A stretch of 64,000 bases of DNA from Cruorifilaria tuberocauda (lineage: Eukaryota; Nematoda; Chromadorea; Rhabditida; Onchocercidae), in the NCBI GenBank assembly GCA_013365365.1, contig JABVXU010000105.1, forward strand, positions 12,501-76,500, written 5' to 3'. This document shows, in pieces, positions 13,326-25,786 of this stretch (positions are counted from its first letter, which is position 1; the number at the start of each line of letters is the position of its first letter). A program made the position numbers and the translations under genes. Below the pieces are notes generated by a model, which saw nothing but the letters and a program-made list of their open reading frames with translations, was not told where the DNA came from and made no database searches.

Positions 13326-14310
13326 TTTCGCTGAAATTAGAACAATTAAACAAATGTAAAACTAATCCTTTAAACAACGTTGAAACTTCGGAATAATACT
13401 GTACAAATCAAATGTACCGTTTTTACATTATGACCATGAATGACATTGCTTTAACCTTTAAACAAAGGGAAATGAACAACCAAAATCAGAATTGAAGTTG
13501 AAGCATTTTTTAAGCTTTCTTAAACTTGAAAATTTCAATTACCCGCAGTCCGCTACAATTGCTTAAACAATTTTTGACACTGAATTAAAATTCTACTTCA
13601 CATAGAAAAATATGGAATAATAAATTAAACAAAGTATCAGTGATAAAACGAAAATTGTTCAGCAAATTCATTCAGCTCTGGTTAAATTATTGTGGAGACA
13701 AGATTACTTCATGTCCCTAAGCGAGTCAGCACTTTCATTCCCTTGCTGCTAGATTTGGGCATCATTCTTTCAATATTAGTTGGATGCCAGTGTCTCGCTC
13801 AGATAATTTTCTGCTTAATGCTAACTTAATTATAGACTTGAAGAAAGAATGGGCAAATGTCCAACGAATTCCGACAAAAAGAAAAAAATTAAATTTCTCA
13901 ACTTTCAAACTATATATAGTGGGGAAAGTCAGCTGGCATCCTGTCTTGCGAGTGGCATAAGTGATGCTGCGGTTAGGAATCGACAAAATAAGAATTCATG
14001 ACACTTGCAACTCACTTCGTTGCAAGCGAGAATGCAATACATTGCGACAGTTTTTCTCACGCACCATTACAGTTAGCAACAACCTCTCGTCAGTTCAACT
14101 TTTAAAAATGCAATAAAATCTCAAGATGAATTATTTTTAAGCAAGAAACTCATTGCATTCATATCAGAATCACAACTAGACTCTCAATAAAACTGTTATC
14201 TATCACAATATATTTCAAAAGTTTCCTCAAAAAGTCAAAAGAGTAAGAGTGTCGGATAATATGAGTGTCAAACGGATAATATGAATATTGGTACTCTAAA
14301 AAAAAATCTA

Positions 14311-14750
14311 CTGTAAATAATCGATTATTTAAAATTCAACAGACGAATTCAAAAGAAATCCAAATTCAACAGACAAATCATGCATTTCTATATATCAATC
14401 ATATTAATATACGCAACTAAGAATGACCAATCCTAAAAGTCAAAAACTCCATCATTAGGATTTGACTCATTAATAACAGTATCACGGTACATATTTGTCT
14501 CTCGAAACTGTATCCGAATTATCCCGCACTACCGTAAATAATTGATTATCTAAAATTCAATAAACGAATTCAAATTCAGCAGACAAGTCATGAATTTCTA
14601 TATATCAATCATATTAATATACCACAACCTGGAATGACAAATCGATTAATCCTAAAAGTCAAATAGTCCGTCACCCGTACTTGACATCACTGGTATCAGC
14701 ATCACGGTACATATTCGCCTCCCGAAACCGTATCCCAATCATCCCGCCAA
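14311..14750. repeat. Two-copy tandem duplication, unit about 220 bases
   Basis: Copy A (14311-14530) and copy B (14532-14750) share ordered blocks: GTAAATAAT followed by GATTAT; the block TTTCTATATATCAATCATAT; the block TCCTAAAAGTCAAA; then ATCACGGTACATATT and ATCCCGC. The offset between blocks varies from 210 to 221 bases because of small indels. The divergence suggests an old duplication. Confidence 0.85.
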
Positions 14751-15060
14751 AATCTCCACCAATAGACAGTATGAAATTTCAAATCCCTCGGGTAAATTAA
14801 TCTGAAAGGAGAAGTATGAGGGTAATAAAAATGCAATCCAGAAAGTGCCGATAATTTGGAGGGTTCCGATTCGTCTGATCGAAGTATTTCCTACATGTCA
14901 ACATGTCACGTGTCGGTAAGTTATTTGATCGAAGTAATCTCTCTTTTGAGGTCATCAATGTTCTTCCGATGATCTCAAAAGGTCAGCCTACTTTTTTACA
15001 AATTTGTGCACTATTGGATGATTTCACGAAAAAATAATACGAAATTGTTGAAGGAATAGG

Positions 15061-15082
15061 TGTTTGTGTATGCGTGTGTGTG

Positions 15083-15130
<48 letters not shown>
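15061..15130. repeat. TG/TA microsatellite
   Basis: About 70 bases of nearly uninterrupted TG dinucleotides with a short internal TA block, in the region upstream of the SMSr-like gene. Confidence 0.95.
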
Positions 15131-15131
<1 letters not shown>

Positions 15132-15446
15132 CTGTTTGTTTCCTCATTGTTTTGTAAATGGTTCCTTATTTATGACAATTTATAACTGTTTAACTTGTAA
15201 CGGAATTATAATTTAAAATATCATTTTCGATCATATTGAATGTTATCATAGATCAAATATGATGATCCGTGAAATATAACATGTAATTTCTATGAAATGA
15301 TAGATTCGAAATAAATAATAAATATAGTGATGCAACTACATCTGTGATTATTACCAAAACTTTTTATCCTTATTTAATCATTTGTATTTATTCTCTGTCG
15401 TGAATATTGTAAAGTTCAATTTAATATATATATATTATCAGGTTTC

Positions 15447-18400
15447 ATGCTTCCTCACCCAATGATTATGGCTGATTTCGATGTGTTATGCGATAATGAC
15501 GATGAGGTAAAGAAATGTGATGCTGTAGATATAATAGGCAGCAATAATTATCATCGAATCACCACAATTTCACCGGAAGAATGGAGTTATGCCGATGTTG
15601 CTACATGGCTTAATGAAGAGGGTTTTCAGAAGTATGCTAATATTATCGCTTACAGGCATAAGGTATTTTTTGTATTTATGCAAATAATTATTCCTACTGA
15701 ATAAGTAGTGAATTAGCATTTGATTTGTAGCGGGAAATATGTTTAGGAATAGGCTTATGGATGTATCTTTTTTGTTTGGTATTGTATAGAGTAGAAACAA
15801 TTCTTTTGAAGTTGTTGAACTTTTATTTCTCTTAAGACAGTTTCAGATCGATGGTCGTACATTGCTTATGTTAACCGAAGTTGATTTACGCGAGAAGCCA
15901 TTAAAATTAAGCTGTCTTGGTGATATCAAACGCATTGCTTTGGCCATTTCGAGATTAAGAATGAACTTGACGCCTTTAGAAGTAGTGGTCAGTCTCTGCA
16001 CGATCTAGCAAATTTTTGTGCTTGGGATGAAGAGAATTTTCCGGATTTTTAATTCATATTTATCATTTTAGTTGAAGCAATCAAAACGATATGACTGCAG
16101 TTGTAATCAAAACAATCAGGAAAACATGGTTAGTAAAGCAATAGAACTACATTTCCTTTTGATAGCGTCAGGTTATGCCAACAACCAGAATTTATACGAA
16201 GAACAATTGTTATAACTTTTTCTGTTTTATAAGTTTTAATATTATTTATTTATGAATAGAAAGCTTTCCTTTCTGCTGGTGCGGTACAACTTTGATCAAA
16301 TTGTTTCTAATTGACAGTTGAGAAATTCCAAATCATTTTCAGTCAATGATACAGAAAAGCATTCAATTAGCTGTCGAAAGCAATAAAAGTCATATATTAT
16401 TTCCTCGTAGCGATCTCCGATTAACTGATTCGAGTGATCTTCCGATCAATGTTAATTATGAAAATAAAGTTGCAGGTCCTTTCCCGAAAGCTTCTTCTAA
16501 ACCAAGGTAGGTTTTACTATATATATACTCCATCTTTATCTTTGTATTAATCGAAAGAGATAGTTGTGTCAAACATCAATCTAATATTGAGAAAAATGCT
16601 ACCACGAATTTTTAACTGATGTATATTTATTTCTTTCTAACTGTTTTAGGTTTCCATATATTCTTTTGAGCTACTAGCAATTAACCCGAAAGTCTCTTGA
16701 CTCATTTAGTTTTGTCTGAAAATTGCTTCCATTTCTAGTAAAACCGCACAATATATTCTAAATGATGTAGCTGTAAATTCGTTAGGCGAGGGACGATTAA
16801 AGCGACTGCGTCTGCTGAGCAGGGAAGATTTAATACGACAGGTAATTCGTAATTATATTTTTTTTAGTATTTTTTATTAGTTTTCTACATTTATAATGTG
16901 AGATAAATTTTTCACGAATTCAATTAATAACTAATATTTAGGCGTACAAATTTGATAGGCGATCACTTGATATTTTCATGAAAAAATAAACTTATGACTG
17001 TTAGATATCATCACGATAAAAGTTAAATGAGCAGATTACAGGTGGAAAGTCCTGATACAAGATTGAAGTCATTTATAAAATTAACTATTGCTTTTTGTTA
17101 TTGTACGTCTTCTTTATTGATCACTGCTTATGTAATGGTTCTTGTACATGATCGTGTACCAGGTGAGTTGTTTTTTATTGCAGAAAATCTATTTAAAAAT
17201 TTTTATGACGATGAAAACTTTGAAAATAGCAGAAGTATTGGTGTACTGAAAATAGCGGAAGTATTGGTGTACATTGGACTACTTATGAATAAGCTCCTTT
17301 TGTTTATGATATAATAAATTTAACAGCAAATTTTAGATATGAAAACGTATCCACCTCTACCAGATATCGTTCTTGATAACTTACCACTGATACCATGGGC
17401 TTTTCAAGTTTGTGAAGGAATTGCTCTTTTTCTAGCATTATTGTGGTTCACGATTTTGTTCTTCCATAAGCATCGGTATTTTTTATCGTAGTTACCAGAT
17501 AAATTATTTGTTTCCCAATTGAGTGGGCAAATAATAGTTTACATTACATTTTTTATTTGCGTCGCGAAAATTAGTAGTGCAACTATGTATTAAAAAATAT
17601 TCGTCTGTAAAAACTTTAACTTTTAATTGTTAGCTCAGTTACTTATAATGATATGTTTGACATATTCTGGAAATATTTATTTTATTTATAAAAGGGTCTT
17701 TAAAGAAATATATGCCAGTTATAGGTTGAATATTGTTTGTAGAATGTTTGTGTTATATGAGAATTTTTCATTATTTACACTGAAACTCTTAAAGTAACAC
17801 ATTAGGGATTCTAAGGCATTCTTTGAGAGTAGTAAAGTAAAAATATTATTGGTTGTTCAAAATTTTGAAATTTTAGTTCCGAATACTTGAAAAATATTTT
17901 CCATTTTTTTTCAGGATTGTTATAATGCGACGTATGTTCTCTTTGGTTGGAACTGTCTTCCTTTTACGTTGTATTACAATGTTAATAACATCCTTATCTG
18001 TGCCAGGTCCACATTTGAAGTGCCATTCACAGGTTTTTTTTATTATCAAAAGATGTTGTATTAATATAGGAATATTATTTCTGACTTCATTAAAGCAAGC
18101 TTGACTTCATTTTTTTTGTTTTTTATGCATTATTTACTGATGATTGTTTTGTTCTAACCTCATCTTTGAGCTGCCTGCATGAGAAGTAGTAATGTTTTTC
18201 AATCCGGTCCATGTTTCTTATAATGGTTAGAAATATCGGATCGACTTTCATTAGTTTAATATTTTAACAGAGCTATGGTACGTTTGTGGCGAGACTGCAA
18301 CAGGCTTACCGTATTTGGTCACGCTTTGGTATGTCAATTTATGGTGTACGATCATGCGGTGACTACATGTTTAGTGGTCATACAACAGCGATGACTTTAT

Positions 18401-19225
18401 TAAACCATTTTATCACTGAATGTTAGTTCATATTTTTTATTTTGTCCAAGTTTTTACATTGCATTGATAGATTTCAAAACATCCCTTACTAGCAGATGCT
18501 TTGCTACTTGTTGCTACTTTGTTGAAATACGAAATTCCCAGCTTAATAATGCGATTTTCTGCTAGATAATAAGATAATAAATTGAACAAATTTTACAGAC
18601 ACACCAGATTCATGGCATAGCTTGCATACAGTCACTTGGGTTTTAAACCTATTCGGGATATTCTTCATTCTAGCTGGTCACGAACACTACAGTATTGATG
18701 TATTCATCGCATTCTGTGTCTCATCTCGAATGTTTTTATATTATCATGCATATGCATATCAATTTAGTTTAACAGGAAGCGATAATCGAATGAGATTATG
18801 GTTTCCGCTTGGCTGGTATGTTTCAATTTTTGTCAAAAATACTAGACAAGCAGCCAACAGATGATCAATCCAGCAAAAAAGATCATCTGTAAAACTGGTA
18901 GAGAATATATTCCATTTTGATTCATCATTTCCAAGATTACCTAAGTACCTTTTTTAGGTTTTTCGAGGCTGGTGGACAAGGACGTGTTGCAAATGATTTT
19001 GATCTTCCTCTCTATTTCCCTGTTATTTCGTTTCCTTCATTTGGAAAACATCTGATGAGGAGTAAGAAAAAAGCAGATTTGGATAAGAAGCCTCTATCAC
19101 AGCTTGTAGTGGACGCTTGTGGTATTTCAGTGGATTGCAACAAACATTTTAAGAGGACCGCAAATAAAGAAAATGAGACTTTAGAATCTGAAGAAAATAT
19201 AATTTTCAAGAAAAAGTCCTCATAA
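15447..19225 (+). CDS. SAM-domain sphingomyelin synthase-related protein (SMSr/SAMD8-like)
   Basis: Membrane enzyme of the sphingomyelin synthase family. These transfer a phospho-head-group from a phospholipid to ceramide; SMSr members make ceramide phosphoethanolamine in the ER. Eleven exons (15447-15662, 15841-15987, 16072-16128, 16343-16506, 16739-16841, 17042-17162, 17337-17475, 17915-18032, 18271-18421, 18599-18815, 18958-19225) join in phase to 566 residues. An N-terminal SAM domain lies at about residues 45-120 ([20 protein letters not shown], then [13 protein letters not shown]). The membrane part carries the family motifs [15 protein letters not shown] and GHEHYSIDV. The predicted catalytic triad is H392, H435 and D439, with the same spacing as in human SMS1. 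The SAM domain and the string [11 protein letters not shown] favour SMSr over SMS1/2, so the product is inferred. It is longer than the roughly 415-residue vertebrate proteins. An acceptor (TTATCAG) lies 5 bases before the ATG, suggesting trans-splicing. Confidence 0.93.
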
Positions 19226-20647
19226 ATTTATTTTTAGTAAATAGAAATTCTTAGTAATTAGTCTCGTAGTAAGAAATAGCAATTAGAATTTTAGAAATTC
19301 CGTAAAATCTGTTACTCTAGTAATTAGAAGTGGAAAAACTGCTTACGATCTTAGAGAAGAAGGTCCTGAGCTGAAAAAGATCCGCAGAAAGAGCATTAAA
19401 ATTTTCTATAATGCCTTTCGTCGAGAGTAAAAGAAAACACCAGGATTAGAAACTAAATAGAGAGCCTATATTGCAAGGTAGAGAACAGCATATTCTGACA
19501 ACGGATCTTCAGCTCAAAATTTTCAATGATGTGTTATCATATCATTAATGTGACAATAAAGGCCTAAACGTGTTTCACACTTACTATTGTTGCAAAAAAC
19601 TCTTTCATTTTCCCATGTGAAAGCAGATGACATTCTTAGAATTCACCGGTGAGGGTAGAAAAAATGATGGCATGATCTACGACGACCAATATTTCAGGTT
19701 GTATCAAGTGATGTCAAAAAGGATAAATTTTAGCTGAATTTGAGTGATTATAATTCGATATCTACTCTGATATTACAACATCTCTTGTACACAAAACGTT
19801 GTACTTAGCTAAGGTTAACAAGTTCAATTCTAAGATTACCTGAAAACACTGGATTTCTCTACAATATTTAAGTCTACCACAATGAACACTAACACGAGAC
19901 GAGAACGAAAAAGCATTTTTAAAAGAACTTTGATTTGACATTTTCAAATAACCCGTGAAAACTGGTGCAGCAAATAGAACTCTATGACTGTTAGTCTGAG
20001 CATGAGATTCGATGATAATCATTGCTAGAGTTCTCAGAGCAACGTAGAATATTAATCCCCGTACCACAAATATGCTTCTATGGCGTCTCTTGTTTTACAA
20101 CTGTGCAATCGATAACGCCCAACAACCTCCCCTACTTTACAGTTGTGCAATCAATATCCCACCATAGAACGTTCCAGAAAATCCGCTCTTTCACTGCCTA
20201 TGAGAGAGCCCACTGCTGTTGTTCGATCTTAATTTTTGCAAATATCAAGTTCTGCCCCTAGCATCTCGCAAAATTATAGTTTTTACATTTAATTTTAATT
20301 TCCCCAAACCACTTTAGCCTTACTGAAGCACACAACTTCATGAATAACAAATAATGTAATAATTTTTATTCACAAATCCATAGACAAGAAAAACCCAATC
20401 CGCTTGAAAATCTAAGCTGAATCCGATTTCTGTTCAGTAATCAAAAAATGAAGTAGAAAAATCAGTATACATTTTTAGGAGGAATAATGGTCCTTCCCTC
20501 AAAAAGAGGAAGACACAATTCCAACTTAAATCTTTGATTGTTTGAAGTCTTGATTTCAGTTTCAGTTCAGTTGCAATTTCAGCCCCAAGTCAATTTGGTA
20601 TTTTTCATTCAATTCAAAAAAAAAATTTACAGCAAGCAGAAACTAAA
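19226..20647. other. Convergent 3' intergenic region
   Basis: Lies between the 3' ends of the SMSr-like gene (plus) and the polyubiquitin gene (minus). A minus-strand AATAAA polyadenylation-type signal is present near 20366, about 280 bases past the ubiquitin stop. The overlapping open frames at 19762-20067 (minus) and 20022-20261 (plus) have no recognisable feature and are not called. Confidence 0.5.
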
Positions 20648-22296
<1,649 letters not shown>

Positions 22297-22549
22297 TTAA
22301 CTATGATTATTTCTAAATTCTAAAGATTTACTTGTCTTTCTACAAGGAAAGGATTTCGGGTAAAAATAGACAGCAAGATAAGCTATTTTCCTCTAAATGA
22401 CTATAACAATTTATTGACTCTTGCCTAAAATATAAAAAACTTATTCTCAGATTAAAACAACCAATCCTCAAACTTTTTACAACTTTTTTTAGTCTAAAAT
22501 TCTAATTCTCAACCACTGCATCAACAACCCCCGAATCTCGAACGAATTA

Positions 22550-22720
22550 ATCCTAAAAAAAAACCCCCCGTAAATTTTTCACCGTCCCAACCACCCGGAA
22601 AACCACCGAACACCCCCGAAAACCACCGAACGCCCTCTCCCCCCCCGATTATCGACCCCTAACTTTACCTCCACAGGAACCGAACGACGCTCACCAATCA
22701 ACCAACCAACCAACGAATGA
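22550..22720 (-). promoter_or_regulatory. G-rich region (minus strand) upstream of polyubiquitin
   Basis: The only strongly GC-skewed block in the window. On the minus strand it carries runs of four or more G at about 22613-22617, 22639-22646 and near 22655, with shorter GGG runs between, which could allow a long-loop quadruplex. A unit of about 18 bases containing ACCACCGAAC (plus strand) is repeated at 22599-22617 and 22618-22635, and a CAAC tract follows at about 22698-22714. It lies about 300-450 bases upstream of the ubiquitin start, so it may be promoter or outron sequence. This is inference from position. Confidence 0.5.
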
Positions 22721-23635
22721 ATGGTTTACGAGGCAGACTGGCCGTCTTTTATAGCAATCAGTCTTATGCCCTCCCCCTTTTCCACTCCTCCAATATCGAT
22801 CGATTTGTTAGGCAGTCATCCATACAGCTCTAAAACCCCTTTTTCTCTCATTCTCCTGCTCTCTGACAATACTTACGTATATTATCGATTGATTTGTACG
22901 TTACGTGACAGAATGGAGATAGTCAACTTAGATAACTTACGTCAATCTATTTGTTGTTAAATTCTCCATACGTGTAAATAAGATTAGTGAGGAGAGAACT
23001 TATCAGTCCAGCATCACCAAATACTGTAGAGCATTTTATCGGTAGCAAACGGGGAAAATCAATCAGGATATCATGAAATCGGGAGAAGGTTTAGGTTTAG
23101 ATTGTAACCAGATGGTGGGTTCCAAATTGATTAGCAGTATAGGAGATTTAGAGATTGACTTCATCAAGCAATTATTAGGAGTAGGAAAAAGAGGTAACCG
23201 CTTACTGAATAAACATTTACTAATAACTGACCTCAACCTACTGATGTGACACAAAAGAGGAGGAGCTAAGGAAATTACTTCTCTACAGAGTATATATATA
23301 TATCTATTAGTGACCTTTAACCTTTGCTGCTATAAATACAGAACATGAGTTTAAACTAACCAAAAAATATAATATACACCTTCCTGTAATACGTCAAAAA
23401 AGTCGGTGACTCACTAATAACAATGTATACATTACACAGACAATGAGAGTTATGAAATCTAGAAAGTAACACGCAATGATTCTAGTCAAAACGATATGCA
23501 AATTTATTAACTCTATCATCCATATACTAGAGTAACATACTGGCCTTCTGTTATCAAATCGTATATCATCAGAGACTATATTTCTTCCCTAAATGATACA
23601 CATTTGTTGTTATTATTTTTTTATACTTAAATTTT

Positions 23636-23688
23636 TTCTGGAATATTCTATCTGTTTAGCGTACATTCAAAAATTTTCTGGAATATTC
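23636..23688. promoter_or_regulatory. Two perfect three-unit heat-shock elements in a 40-base direct repeat
   Basis: TTCTGGAATATTC (TTCnnGAAnnTTC, the HSF1 trimer consensus) occurs at 23636-23648 and again at 23676-23688, inside a direct duplication of about 40 bases. The nearest gene start is polyubiquitin on the minus strand, 1.36 kb away; the 3' end of the importin gene is 2.1 kb away on the other side. Confidence 0.7.
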
Positions 23689-25786
23689 TATCTGTTTAGG
23701 GTACATTATGAAATTTAATCAATTAACTGTTTTTCCCTGCTATCTCTAGTCCTTTTGGTTCCTCTCATTTTGTGTAAAAATAAAAAAAATCGATCAATGA
23801 GCAAACATTAGATATCAGGGCTAAAAGGGTCATTTTATCGATTTATATCAAATGAAATTGAAGATTAATTTAATTTGTAAGTAAATTAGGCTTGTGGTTT
23901 TTTTTTTTACTTCAGTCTTTTTTGATTAATCCTATTGTTTTAATTTTTTTTGTGCTTATTGGTGATTATCATCAGAGACAATGAGAATCATTTTTAGTGC
24001 AAATGTAAATTGTTAGAGTAATGATCTGTCATCTTAGTTAGAGCGAAGCACTAATTAACCACTTATCAACCTACTTAAGCAAGCCTAGATTGTCATTACA
24101 AGTATTACATTGAAATGCTCAAGACCTAAGCTAAGCTACACCATCAAAAAAGCTTATTAATATCTTTTAACGAATTTTTAACAACAAATAGTTATGAACT
24201 TGTGAACTGGTAGGCGTAAGAGCAATGCATGCGCAATATTTCAAATTGCACGTTTTGATCCATGCAGCAAAGTTAGAAGTAGAGATATAAACAGACAAGG
24301 GAGGGCTGAAAAAGGGGAAATTTCAGAAACTAATCAAAGATCAGGAATATAACATTGTTATAAATAATGTTATATTTTTGTTCTTGTTTCCTCAGTATAT
24401 ACAGATAGGTCCCTTAGTGAATCAATATGATATGTTAAGGACAAGGACAATTGCTGTTGCTTTCAACGTAGTGCCTATCGATTCCAATTTCTCTCCAATA
24501 ATAAAAGGATGAGTAGTTGCTCGGATTGTTTTCGGGGATATATACATTTTTGTTTTTAACGAGAAACAATATTTCTCCTACTTTCAAGTTTTCGATGATC
24601 ATTTCTACCATTATAAAATAATGATAATTAGAGATTCAATTGCACAAATTTCAGTTATCATTTCCTTTAGGAGTGAAGGCAATATGCGGTATTATAACAA
24701 CTATTTGGAATCTATTTTTTTATAAAGTATTTCTGCATATAGCAATATTAATAACACATGTAACGAGAAAATTCCTATTGCTAACTGAAAAACTACATGT
24801 GCGTATTCCTTGCCATTGCATAAAAATATAATCTGATTAACCATCTTAATATTTAAAAGACGAGATTATTATGTTCTGGCAGGTGCATGAATTTCACGGT
24901 ACTACAGCAAAAGCGAATTACAGGCCGTTGGTTACACATGTACACTCCCAGTCTTAAGTATACAAAAACATAAATGGCAAGGAACAATGTATAAAACTGG
25001 AGGTCGGATTAAACTTGTTCATCACATAAGTCACTCTACAGTTGGAACAAACAATCAGTGAACTCTTAGATAACCGCTTTAGTATTTCTGCTGGATCTCA
25101 ACTTGGACTTTCAACGTGAGGAAGTTATATTCAGGAAGGAGTATAACTCAGAAATATCCAATTTCGAAAGCTAATTTAATTCAATAAAGTGGTTAAGATA
25201 GACCTTAATGCTTTTGAGAGACATTTACATTGAATCAGTGGAAAATTTACATTTCTGGAGTGAGGTCACGCTGTACCATTTTGTGGAAAACATGGTTCCA
25301 TATCTGAGCAAACATAGAACTTTTCCATCTTCCAATGTATTTTGTTGGAAAAAATAAAAGCCTTCCTCTCCTACATCTGCACATAAATAGAAGAAATTAA
25401 GTAAAACAAAAAATCACATTAAACTGAATTTACTCATCTAATATTATTGAGCACTTCGACTAGATCATATTTAATAAAAAGCAACAATAATTAACATATA
25501 AATTATTTTTACAAAAGATAGAGGGGTCGGGATTCATATGCACCAATTTTCTGCCAGAATTTCTATAATCGGACGAAATGGAATTATGGCAAAATGGTTT
25601 GTCATCTTTTTGGTACACTTTAATTTTAATTTTTCGGATTACGTAAAATCTAAGTTGTTTACAAGGAAAAAGATCGACTGCAAGATTTCAGAAACCATAG
25701 AAATAATTAAAGACGAAAAAGCTTCTGTATTAGGTCGACTGTAAAGGGTCCATCCTTTCATAACAGCAAAGTAAATTTATATTGGA

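Larger units (their letters stand above)
13331..15441. promoter_or_regulatory. Divergent intergenic region between kinesin-5 and the SMSr-like gene
   Basis: About 2.1 kb between the 5' ends of two divergently transcribed genes, so it probably carries both promoters (inference). It contains a tandem duplication of about 220 bases (14311-14530 and 14532-14750), an imperfect hairpin (14943-14956 with 14968-14981) and a TG microsatellite. A 74-codon open frame at 13762-13986 shows no family feature and is not called. Confidence 0.5.

Noticed and set aside
19762..20261. Overlapping 101-codon minus and 79-codon plus frames
   Set aside because: Mirror-image frames between two convergent 3' ends, with no recognisable domain; one is probably a shadow of the other or both are chance.
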